Positions 36,208-47,333 of a stretch of DNA of 64,000 nucleotides are shown here, one piece after another (the stretch's first letter is position 1; every line of letters begins with the position of its first letter). Below the pieces are notes generated by a model. The model did no database searches. It was not told the origin of the DNA and saw only the letters and a program-made list of their open reading frames with translations. The stretch covers positions 35,131,493-35,195,492 of the forward strand of contig OX419759.1 of assembly GCA_948567375.1 (NCBI GenBank), in the 5' to 3' direction. The stretch is from Lunularia cruciata (Eukaryota; Streptophyta; Marchantiopsida; Lunulariales; Lunulariaceae). The position numbers and the translations under genes are program-made.

Positions 36208-39200
36208 TTCCAAAAGTTTGCGGAAAAGGTAGGTAAACAGTTGAATGTACTCAACCAAATATACTAGAGAGATCAACTGAAGGATTACAACAAAAGTGCC
36301 ATTTTGCAAACGTTGTAAATTACGTTTGAAGAAGCGAGAAATTGAGGCGGTTAAACTACCCCAGTAACGCGTCGGACGCTTTAGGGCACTTCTCGACGCT
36401 CAAAAAGGATGTCAAAGCAGAAGACTGTCGTGGTGAGAGTGAAAGACGAAGAAATTGGCTGAGTGAAGCTGAGATGGCCACTAGAGCTGACAAGCAGCAA
36501 AAGTAGACCAAGTAAATGGTGATTTCTCAGAGAATCCGTCAACGGTGGCCTCCAAAAACAAGAGGAATGTAAGTGAGGACTTCCGGAACGTGCACTGTAA
36601 AGATCAACAGGTATCGAGACCAGAAGAAAGAAGATCACGAACTTCTACTCCCCTGATTATGTTCTCAAAATACTTCTGTCTCTGCACTGCCCGAGAAAAC
36701 TGATAACAACGCCACCTCCACAATCTCGACTTAAAACGCGATGTCCTGTAAAGCTCCCAATCAACCGGCTCTCAGATCACGACTCCAGGGTATCTCCTCG
36801 CCAATCCCTCGGTAAAACTCCACACCGATACAATCCCTAATCTTCTCCCCCTCAATTGTTTTCCTCAACAAAATTTGTCCAGACTTCTATTCGCCAGCGT
36901 GAACGAGTTGTCCTCTAATCCTTCCCACTCGATGCCGACTCTCAAAATCGAAAGCGCGGAACCTAAACGTTGTCACCTCCTTCTCAGGGAGGGATCGCTT
37001 CAGCAATCCCGTCCTCGTCTTCCTAAGAGCTCCGGAAGAGCTCTTCCTCCTGTTCTGTGAAGAGAAAAACCCAGATGTAGATAAGAGGAAGGCTTCTTAT
37101 TTCTGGCCACGGGAGGAGAAGACCGCAAGGCCCCACCACCGTTCGATTCCTCTTCCTGGAGGGTCAAGATCTCGTGCTTGTATTGTCTCCACCCGACATT
37201 TTTACCGGACCCTATATTGGTCACTCGTTGACCCCGATCTCTGCCATTTGACTGGCCCCGGCGCCGCCTTCGTCCACATATCTTGGACTTTGTAACCGAG
37301 ATTCCTCTTGTATCGTACAAGAGCCACTTTCGGTTGATGACGATGATGAGTAACGTTAATGGGCGTCTACTTAGCACGCGTGGTAACACATCGACCGGTT
37401 GTAGATAGATTAACTCTGTCTCCTCTCTCCCGTCTCTCGTTCGAGAAGACACTGCTACTCAAACTACTAATTCACTAAAGACAAAATAGGTTTGGAAGAA
37501 AGTCTTTCGAGATGCCTGGGAAAGAGAAAGCGGATGACTTGAATGAGCTGCCCGCAACGGAAGGCCTTTATCATGGTATTGTCCCAGAGAATTTTGGCAC
37601 ACGGGGTTGTTTGGTAATATTGGGAACGAGCTCTTCCTATCATCTCCAGAATAACTTTTAGCAAGAATGGAATCACTTCAACCAGTCATGATTGTAGCCG
37701 TCGAATAAACTTCAAACATCGAGGATTAGGAGAATAACTTAAGCATAAGCATAGAGTGATAGATAGAGAATTCACTTTTCGTTTTCATAAGCATCCCAAG
37801 CCCAGGCCCAAGCCCAAGCCTTTTGTTGCTGTTATTCTAACCATTTATCAACATCACAAACTGTTGAAAAATCAGCCCGCGTTTTTGTTCTATCACCTTT
37901 TGTTTCTTCTTATTAATATTAGCCTCGTGCATAATGTACATGGAAAAAAGGACCCTCTTACATATATCGTCCCCTTCCCACCATTAGTCCCCTTCCCAAA
38001 AACCAATCCATCCGTCCGTTGTCTTCATCACCTTAATAGTATCACCCCTTATCCTCGTCTCTAGATATAATTCTATCTAAGGTCCCCATCCGTTGTACCC
38101 GTCCCAGGAACACTTCCATCCATCGTCCCCCCTCCCTAGGTCGCCTGTTACTAGGCGACCATCACCTCTTCAAGGTAAGTAAGATTACAGGAATGTTTAC
38201 TCAGTTAACGTGGTTGCCTGCGACTAAACCACGAAACCATATGAGACCATACAATCTAGTCACAGCTTGTTCGACCATCCATCCATCCATATGAGCAAGA
38301 AAACCGTCAAAACGGTAGTGACCAACATCACTAGCAAAGCACCGCTCACAAACTACGTGGCAGGGTTCAAACTCCTGAATGGCCACGCCGCCAAACATGC
38401 GCGTGGTTTCAAGGTGTCACAACAACCGTCAGTCATTTTCGATAGAAACGGGATAACTCGCACCGTAGAAGAACACCCAACAAGAACAAAGTAGCGGAGA
38501 ACATTCACGAACCCGAGAGCGGCAGAGAGATAAGTGCTCTGCCAATGAGCTTCTCTTCCACCTGAACAGCAGCAGCAGGTGGTGTCTTGGCTTTCACGCT
38601 TTCTGCTCCATTATTTGGATGATCTTACAGTATTTGAGTAATTCCCCGAGCTCGGTGCTCTAAGATGGCGTCACTGGAGGGTGATGCAACCTTGACCAGA
38701 AATTGCGTCACAAAACTTTTGGGGTTGGGTCCAGAACCTCTCTGATCGATCCAGATAGTTCCTCCACCACTTACGATTTAGAGCTGTCATTAGAAATTCT
38801 GTACACTGTGTATTCGCTAGTCTCATATTCACCACCGCAATGCAATTAAACCATGTGTTGGCAGCCAAAATGTTTGGAACAATAACCTCTAAAGCGAATC
38901 GAGGAAACCTCCGGTCAATTGTCAGTTTAAGACTACCGGAAGGACTGAAGTCCTCCGAGGGAGCAAGTCCGCAGGTAGCCCATTAGCATCGTGCTCAATG
39001 TGACGGGAAAGAGAGAGGCCTGCAAAACTGGAACTCTTGATGCCACTTGGCCGATTGGAATTCGTCGACAAGCATGTCACTGCCTTGTTAGTGGCCACCT
39101 TCACATCCTTCATGGATACCATAATCGATGTAGATTGTAAGAATGAACACACGACTCAACTTTTGACTAGTGATGCTGTGTGGGTGGTACGTAGAAACTG

Positions 39201-40664
39201 TCACGAAGGATCGCGTGTACGTGAACTGCATGATTTATTCTTCAGTGTTCAGATCCTGTGGTTGGACTGGTCCCAATCTAAGCGGAGCGGATGAAAGTTT
39301 GATTAGATTGTAGGAAAAGATGTGAATATTGTGAATTTGCGAATTTGCGAATCATGTTCGAAATGGTCCTAGGTCCGTTCTCATCATGGTAAAGTTGGTT
39401 CAAACCTTTTTATTCTTGTATGCTTAAGATATAACACTTCTAAAGTCCACGTACTGCTTGTAGTGATGTTAAAATATGAGAAAATCCTCATGATATTTAT
39501 AAGTTTGTAGCAGATCTACTCTTGCTTAAATAAACCACAATCTCTGACATTTTCAAACAGTGGGGAACGTGGTAACTTAAGTTACCATTGTCATGTTTAT
39601 ATATTATTTCGTTGCACACAGCTTTTGTCTCTTGGCGAAATTAGGAAAATGCATGGTGAAAATCCTCGGCCCTTTGTTGATCACGTACTTTGATAACTTG
39701 TTTACTGGCTGGCCTAAGAAGTGAGATAGATGTGGGGAACCTCCATTTTTGGTATAAGTTTCAGCAGGGATAACAAATTTTACAAGGCAAGAATATGTGA
39801 AGGTAGTAAAGTGAGTGGATTGCATGGTTTACAACAAAAACCAAACTTCTACTTTGGTTCAAGAACGATAACTAGGCGTCACTTTCGTTCAATCAGGACA
39901 ACTGGACGCTCCATGGATATTGTTCCGCCTAACTTATCGTGTTTGCCATCATAGATGGTGACTGCATTGCTCCAAATCTATGGCTTGGTCTCCTCTTTTG
40001 CATAAAATTATATAATATGATCGGTAGCCCTTGCTTGAAGCTTTGAGGAATGTATTGGACGTTTGAGTTGATTGAAGTTGAAGACACAGCTGGTAAAATG
40101 TTGACATTAGTGTCAAATTCTAATATATCGCAGGTGAGACAGAAAACATTTCTGTTAAATTTAGAACTTCTAGACCAATGGAACTTGACATGGTCTAATT
40201 TCGATATGACTAAAATCACATATTGAGAAGGGAAGTTACAAAGAAAATTCTCTCTAGAGAAAAATGAGCAGTCAAAGAAATTTGCCGCAGTAGGCCACTT
40301 TAAAGGCCATATGAGTAGACATCTATACCTGCATATAATTTCCTACAATTCCAATCGTACAGGTTGTTGACCTAATAGTGTAATACTTGATTATTGGTCA
40401 TCCAGAAATATGTTATTTTAAGTTGAGAAATAGGCGAATATCGTCAGACACACATTCCTGGAATGGACTGCCCACGACCCATCACAGTAGCTGAGTTCAT
40501 CACAATGGGGTTATAGCCTGGAAGACCAGGTTTATCAAATAGCACGTAGTAACCTAAATAGGATATAGTAATCTACTCTATAATTTGCTTTGTTTGCTTT
40601 TTCAGATCGTACGACTTGTATAACTCAGATATCGGGCAGATTATTCGTATCGACTCTATTGGAC
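36208..40664. other. intergenic region, no supported gene
   Basis: It includes the promoter and 5' UTR of the minus-strand peptidase gene. Open frames here (for example the 150-codon one at 37452-37000) have no protein-like features. A 7-bp hairpin GGTCGCC/GGCGACC is at about 38140-38161 and a short GCCCA repeat is near 37800-37820. Composition becomes AT-rich to the right. Confidence 0.45.
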
Positions 40665-40740
40665 TTAGCCCCATTTTACCTATTTTGTCTCACCCTTGTT
40701 CGGGGTCTTCCCATCCTTAATGTTTTTTACGCGGTCGCCC
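40665..40740 (+). repeat. dispersed motif, isolated copy
   Basis: A stretch of about 76 bp starting TTAGCCCCATTTTACC and ending CTTCCCATCCTTAATG then TTTTTTACGCGGTCGCC. It matches copies at 44114-44193 and 44350-44438 (same strand), with partial inverted copies at 44071-44096, 44251-44300 and 45921-45950. The GC-rich ACGCGGTCGCC end stands out in AT-rich DNA. Confidence 0.75.
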
Positions 40741-42734
40741 TCTTCTTCTTTATGGACTGGAGCTTTAAGTTCATGACAGATAATACTAGGATTCCTAAAT
40801 TAGGCAACAAGTCAATTTTCTATTTATATTCCAAGTATGCAAAAAGAAGATAAATCTAAGTAGTCAAAAAGAGTTTAAACTTTAGTTCACAGGTATACAT
40901 CCAGGATCCAGAAATCTTGTATCGGAATCATGTACAATACAGAAGAATAAAAAGAAAAGAAACACCGAAAAGCTTCTCCTCGAAATCTGCACGCTGAAGA
41001 TTGAAAACTGGCTGAAAAATCAAACTGGCTATGCGCCTTAATAGGAAAGTTGTACTGTATAATCAAATCAGTTTTCAGATATATACATCTACCCAATTGT
41101 AACTAAAGAAAAAAGAATTGAAACATGATCAATTCTGATATTATATAACAATCACCAGGATAAGTTACCAAAGTTCAACGAGTTTCACCAAAGCCATACT
41201 GTTATTCTGATATTAGAGAACAAAATATCTTTTATTTGATCATTTTAACCTAATAATGAATTTTTATTTCAAAAATTTTGGTTTATACGATACAAGACTT
41301 CAGAACCCTATTACATATTTAATATATTACAAAATATGGAGTTTTTTATTATCTCCTTATAAATGTCATTTTGCATTCACTCTAGCGTATTGTATCCAAA
41401 GAACATGCTTACCAAAGAATTGCAGATACAAAATTTATTTATTAATTGAATTAAATCAAAAGTAAAATCCAAAATAAATATATGATAAATTTTAAAATAA
41501 GCTTCATGTTATTCAAATATGTTCAAATTATTGGTTAAAGAAAAAATCTTCTAGTATAACTTGGTATAATATCACTCAATCATATTATTTACCATTATAT
41601 ACAGATCTATATGCTATTTTTATAATGTTAAAGTAATTTAGAGGTAAATTAGCCTCTAGAAAAAATTTAAGTTAAACTTCTTTTGCATCTTGATGCTTAT
41701 AGAACTTGGTAAATATATAAGTATGATAATAATCTGATTAGTGATTTTTGGTTTACATAAAATTATATGACTTACAGAAAATATCTTTTGGTCATAACAT
41801 TATGATATTTCTACACTAATATCATTATAAATTTTTGAATATACTTAGATGAAGTGTATACTATATTTTTGAATATAAAATTATCATCTTAATAATACCA
41901 ATATGGAAATAATTTTTATTTTTATTTTTATTTTTATAAAAATAATTTTTAAAATAATTTTAACTCTTAATAATTTTAACTGAAATTTAATCATATCTAA
42001 GATTATTTAAAATAAGATTTAGGTAGTATATGATAGAAAATAAATCATATTTTCATATAAAAGAGAGAATGAAAACAGCCTTATAATAACTCACTTAAGG
42101 TCAAAACATCACTCATTGTAATAATATGTTTGTTTTCAAGTTGCATTAAAAGATTTTTAGTTCAACCACTCAACTTTTATAAGCCTTTCACCCAATAACC
42201 ACAAGTCAACTATAAATTAGAAGTCCACACAAGATAAGATTTCTAGACTAGACTAAACCTCCACCCTCCTTCATTTCTGCTACTTCCTACTCAAATCTTC
42301 ATAAATCTTTACTAAGTGAAATTATTATTATTAAATTACTTAGTAAATCTTCATAAATAATTTACTAAGCTGTATTGAAAACTTAAATCAAACTTGTCTC
42401 AATGATTTCTATCTCAACATTGGCAAAGAGAAAGTATTTAATATAACCGATTATATATCCACACACTTATCGTGTTTCTTCTCTAGTTGTGCATGTTCTA
42501 TAGAGCATCTAAACGAAAGGTTTTATGGTATCCTTCTTCTAACTTTATTATTTTGTCTCTTCCTCTCTCTTACACTCGTATGACTCGTATGACTCGATAA
42601 TCACCTCGTATTCCCTCTGCACTCACCCTCAATCTCGTATGACTTTCAAATCTTGAGCACCCTCTCACGTACTTTCTAGAACTCATAATTCTATTCACTA
42701 GATACGAATAATAGACAATTTCGTTGAAGAGTTT
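40741..42734. other. AT-rich non-coding stretch
   Basis: No gene. Very AT-rich from about 41200 to 42100, with homopolymer-like TTTTTATTTTTATT runs near 41910-41940. The ACTTAGTAAAT/ATTTACTAAG phrases near 42310-42370 form imperfect inverted repeats. Confidence 0.5.
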
Positions 42735-43625
42735 CTTCTTCTTCTTAACTTAAGTTAGGATCTTACAACCTTTTGGTCCCTACAAGGAGATCTACCAAGA
42801 TGAGGAGATAGAGACTTAGAAGCAATTGATTAGCACCACAATAACAATTCTCCAAATGAACAAACGCCTTTTGTATGTTGATCATTTCCTTCACATTAAG
42901 ATTTAGAAGGAAGTATGGCCTGAATATTTATCTATAAGATAGAGTATCAAGAAAAAAACCTCTCGTCATACCTTAGGATCTTCTTACCTCCTTGGCACTT
43001 ACAAGGAGATACTACCAAGATGAGGAGATAGAAACTTAAAAGTACTTGATTGGCACTACAAGAAAACTTCTCAAAATGAACTAAAGACTCTTCTAAGTTG
43101 ACCACTTCCCTTATAATCGAGATTTAAAACGAAGGTATGACCTAAATGTTTATCTATAAGATTGAATATCAAGAAAAAAAAAACAATCCCTCTTGACCTA
43201 TCTTACGATCTTCTTACTTCCTTGGCCCTTACAAGGAGATACTACCAAGATGAGGGGAGATTCAAGAACAACTGACTAGCACTACAACAAAAGTTAAAAA
43301 AAAAAAAGCCTTTTCTAAATTGATGGCTTCCCTGATATTCAATATTTAGAATGAATAATGTTTATCTCTAAGATAGAGGATGAAGAAAAAAAAATCATCT
43401 TGAACTACCTTAGGATCTTTTAACATCCTTTGCCCTTAGGAGGAGATACTACCAAGACGAGGAGATAAAGACTCAAAAGCAATTGATTAGGATTACAAGA
43501 AAAGTTTCCCACATGACAAAAAAACGCCTTTTCTAAGTTGATGACTTTCCTTCTATTCAAGATTTAAAAGGAGCGTGTGACCTAAAGGTTTATGTACGCG
43601 ATAGATAGAGGATCAAGAAAAGATA
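42735..43625 (+). repeat. tandem satellite, four units of about 215-230 bp
   Basis: Four diverged head-to-tail units, about 42735-42960, 42961-43180, 43181-43393 and 43394-43625. Each carries the same ordered landmarks: TTAGGATCTT (or TTACGATCTT), CTTACAAGGAGATACTACC, AAGATGAGGAGATA, GCCTTTTCTAAGTTGATG, and TTTATCTATAAGATAGAG followed by TCAAGAAAA. There is no open reading frame. Unit divergence indicates an old array. Confidence 0.85.
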
Positions 43626-44024
43626 ATTCAAACAAGTCGCTGCAAGAGACTCTAGAAACTTAAAAGTGTTGTACTGTTAAAATAAACAGAAACCACATTA
43701 ATGTTCCATTATCAATTATAAATTCAACTTTAAGTTTAAAATTTGAAGGTGAAATTCTGAGGATGAAATCTGGTTTCAGGTCAAATTCCTCAAGGTTGCA
43801 TACTTTTTACTAGCAGAATCTTCTCGAAGATCAGATACTTTTTACAAGTCAAATACTTCAAAGAAGATAAATCTTCTTGACAGTTGATTATCTCGAAGAC
43901 AAATCGTCTTAAAAGGTGGAATACTTCTTATCGACAGAATATTCTTATAGATCAAATACATTAAGACCTAATCTTCTAGAATGTCCAATAAAGTAGAATC
44001 TTCTTATCCATCAAATATTTGTTA

Positions 44025-44438
44025 TTAGATCTTCTTAAAGGTTTAGTATTTCAAGGTCGAAGGAGAAAAGGGCAACCGCGTAGAAAACAAGAAGGATTTG
44101 TTATTAGATCTTCTTAGCCCCATGTTACTTTTTTTCTCTCTCTTGTACGGCTTGATGGGTTTTCCCATCCTTCATTTTTCCTACGCGGTCGCCTTTTATC
44201 GTATTAGATCTTCTTAAAGGTTTAGTATTTCAAGGTCGAAAGAGATAAGTGCAACAGCGTAGAAAACACGAAGGATGGGAAGACCCCATCAAGCCGTTCA
44301 AAGTCGAAGGTGGAATATTTCAAAGTACCACGTACCGAAACTATGAGGCTTAGCTCCAATTTACCTTTTGTGTTTTATTCATGCACTGCTCGGTGGATGG
44401 GGGTCTTCTCATCCTTCTTGTTATCCTACGCGATCGTT
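44025..44438. repeat. foldback-like cluster of the ACGCGGTCGCC motif
   Basis: Two direct copies of a segment starting TTAGATCTTCTTAAAGG lie at 44025 and 44204, 179 bp apart. Each runs into an inverted form of the dispersed motif (CCGCGTAGAAAACA, then GAAGGAT). Between and after them are plus-strand copies at 44114-44193 and 44350-44438. The inverted arms GGCTTGATGGG...CCCATCCTTC and GAAGGATGGGAAGACCCC...AAGCC could pair over about 50 bp. The layout resembles a small foldback or miniature transposon cluster. Confidence 0.7.
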
Positions 44439-46553
44439 TGAGGTATTCCACAAGTGAAATACGATAGAAAATTTCACAAATCTTGCCCAATTCAAAGAAA
44501 AACTAAAATATCAAGTGAAAGGTGTGAACCGGCAAAGAGTTGGCTTACGATGGCTCCAAAAAGTAAAATAGAAAAGTAAATCATAGGCACCATAGGTACT
44601 TTAAGCAACACATCCAAGAAGTTAAACATATATTATATTTAATTGTATATATGTTTAATCAAATAAGAAAGGTGTCATGTGACCATCTAGAATGCTAAAT
44701 GCTAAATACCAATATAAGAAGATCACTTTTAATGGAAATTAGAAAAAAAAAGTCCAATTTATCACAAATCTCTGCAGATTCTCATAATATATAATTAATT
44801 GATATAATATTCAGGTAAATTTATAGTTTAAATTAATTATTTTAGTAAATTCTGTTTAATAATATTAAATACTCTTTAAATAATTATAAACCTAAAATCT
44901 AATTTCTCTAACCCAATATACTTTAATCATTTGAATTTTACTGTATTCATATGATTAAGAATCCTACCTTATAGGTTATTTTTCTATATATTTTATGCTA
45001 ATATAATTTCTAGATATCATATTTATATTTGAGTATTGCATTTGGATTTCACTTAGAAGTTTCACTTTCCACTATCATAGAGATATTTATGAGAATATCA
45101 TCTCATAGACCTCATAAATATTTATGAGATGATATGAAGTGGATGAAGTTAATAGATGAGATAAATTCCAACATTTTACATATATATATATATACACTTT
45201 GTTGTATGCAAAACCAAGTTTTCAAAATGATCTTTAGATGATGCTCCGAATTATTATTCATAGAATATTATCTTCGTTTCATAGATTAAAATTCTTAAGC
45301 TATTTCATGTAATATCTTCATAATATACAATAGTTATTTGTTTTTAAATAACAATGATTGCATATAAATAGAACGATCATTCACCAACAAAGGCTTCATG
45401 AATACTTTTTGATCGATCTTTACTTTAATTAACCATATATTCCAACTCTTTTACTTTTAAAACCTATATGAGAAGTTCTATCTTAAAGTTACCTTTCCTG
45501 CGACATCTGTTTTAAAGTCGAACTTGTAATAATTCTGTATTATTCATCTTCTGGTCGTAGCTAAAACCATTTAAAATTATAAATAAAAAAATTAATTTGG
45601 ATATATAAAAAAATAAAAAAATTAAGCATTCAAAATTATTATAAAATTTTTAAGCATATGTAATTCTTATTTATTGTAAATCTCATTTCTAAGTATCTAG
45701 ACACTAGAAACCTAATCTATTCATAGCATAACATATATCGTATATATATCGTATGTATTGAAACCATACTACTATTTATGAATGTTTATAGCATTTATAA
45801 TTCACATTATTTATGAAAATTTATAATGTGAATTATAATAATCTAGAGCCATCATTTATTATCTTAATTAATTTTAATTTTGCGAACTACAAATGCATCT
45901 TAAATTTTTGTTTGTTGAAAGAGCGCAGAAAACACGAAGGAATTTAAACTCAGGTTATGATATATTGAGGAAGTCTATTCAACATTACCTCAACTTTAAG
46001 ATTGAGGAGAAGACCTGAAATTCTAAATTCTAACTTAACCTGCAATCAACTCCTAGGTGAGTCTAGATATACTTAGGTACAGAAATCTGAAGCACGGAGA
46101 GGAGAGACAAGACCCTGGTCTCATGGGTTCGAACCTACCTGTTGGGTCCCACTAGAGAGCAAAGTACATAAGGAGGCGCACGTACGTCCATTGCAAACCT
46201 ATCCACGGTCAAGAGTGACCGACCTCTTATCATGTGTGCTCTCCAACTCCTTATCCATGAAGAAGCAGATTTTGGGAGTCGGGGATAGGCAATGCTGGTC
46301 TCCTTGCTCTCATCTCTTGATTTGTCGGAGAGGCATGAGCACTTTTTCTCATCTCCAGCGGCTGTAAGTGGAATCCAGCCCAAGTGTTCACAGTACTGAA
46401 GAGGATAGTTCTGTATTCTCGACCTTTCTCAGCTTTCAATTTTGCTCGCAGAGCTCATTTTGCATTGAGTCCAGGAGTTGTGATCGAGTCGGAACAAGAA
46501 CGAACTCAATATCTCTTGTGTGTTTGAAGAGAGTGAGTTCAATCTTTTTAACA
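44439..46553. other. AT-rich non-coding stretch with palindromes
   Basis: No gene. Perfect inverted repeats lie at 45795-45810/45823-45838 (16 bp) and near 45094-45134 (ATATCATCTCATA against TATGAGATGATAT, 13 bp). A TA run is near 45180. A partial inverted copy of the dispersed motif is at 45921-45950. From about 46090 composition becomes balanced, and the 5' UTR of the next gene should start after about 46350. Confidence 0.5.
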
Positions 46554-47333
46554 ATGGCAGCGATGGCTGGATGTGCTCAGCTCATCGGAGCTTCGTCTAT
46601 GGAGGTGGCTTCTAGGGCTTTGTCATCCACCAGGGCTTCATCTAGCAGGGAGTCAGTTGCGATTGTTTCTTGCGGTGTTGTGAGGCGGAATGTCACTGGG
46701 AAGGGCGCTTTGAGGTCCGTGAGGATTGAGTCTACTTTCCGTGTGGCGCGGCTGTCTAGCGCGGGGAGGTCGAGTGACGTTATGAGGCCTGGTGTTGTGA
46801 GCGTTAGAGCTTCCAGCAGTGCTGTGGGAGAAGACCCTGAGTTCGCCGATAGCGACTACATTGTTGTAGGGTTGGCACACTGTTTCCAGAAGGACGCCGA
46901 GCAGAAGCTGTCCGATAGCTTTATCGTTGAGCCGATTCCAGCTGGCCAACTAGAATGCATGGAAAATGGTGGTGTGACCTGCTATAAGCACGCCCATGGT
47001 ACCACCCTCGGTGTCGCCTTGAAACAGGACGCCTCACTTTTGCCACCGGAATTCGCCGGGAGCAGGTTTTGTGAGGATTTCGACTTCAGGGCCAAGTGCG
47101 CTTCGCGAACCTGGAAAAGAGACCATGCCGTAGAGTTCCTTATGAACCTTGTTCCCAGGGATGGCGTGCGATCAGACTGGAACTTCAGCTTGGAAGACAA
47201 GCGAGTCCTTAACATGGAGAACATCGTTAACGACGATGACAACATCAAGCAAGACATCAGCATCGATGTCTACGGAAGGACAGCGAAGGAGGAAGAGATG
47301 TCCACAGAAATTGGACAGCTTTACAATGTATAA
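46554..47333 (+). CDS. conserved-looking plastid-targeted protein, unrecognised
   Basis: An intronless 259-residue protein. The start was placed at ACAATGGCAGCG, which begins a classic transit peptide, rather than at the first in-frame ATG 62 codons upstream. Residues 1-86 are rich in Ala, Ser, Arg and Val with almost no acidic residues, and VSVRA near residues 82-86 is a plausible stromal cleavage site. The mature part of about 173 residues begins with an acidic linker and a strand-like DYIVVGLAHCF. It contains four cysteines near ECMENGGVTCYKHAHG, FCEDFDFRAKC and CASRTW, then an Asp/Asn-rich tail (VNDDDNIKQDI). No transmembrane segment is seen. Even codon use and the sharp presequence argue for a real gene. 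I cannot name the family. Confidence 0.82.
   Translation: MAAMAGCAQLIGASSMEVASRALSSTRASSSRESVAIVSCGVVRRNVTGKGALRSVRIESTFRVARLSSAGRSSDVMRPGVVSVRASSSAVGEDPEFADSDYIVVGLAHCFQKDAEQKLSDSFIVEPIPAGQLECMENGGVTCYKHAHGTTLGVALKQDASLLPPEFAGSRFCEDFDFRAKCASRTWKRDHAVEFLMNLVPRDGVRSDWNFSLEDKRVLNMENIVNDDDNIKQDISIDVYGRTAKEEEMSTEIGQLYNV

Noticed and set aside
37000-37452. 150-codon minus-strand open frame upstream of the peptidase gene
   Set aside because: Arg/Gly-rich low-complexity translation with no domain; it probably reflects locally GC-richer DNA.
42735-43625. CRISPR-like repeat array
   Set aside because: The repeats are contiguous diverged units of about 220 bp without spacers, in a eukaryotic nuclear context.
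46125-46135. Perfect Pol III B-box-like word GGGTTCGAACC
   Set aside because: No A-box or cloverleaf could be fitted upstream, so neither a tRNA nor a SINE is supported.
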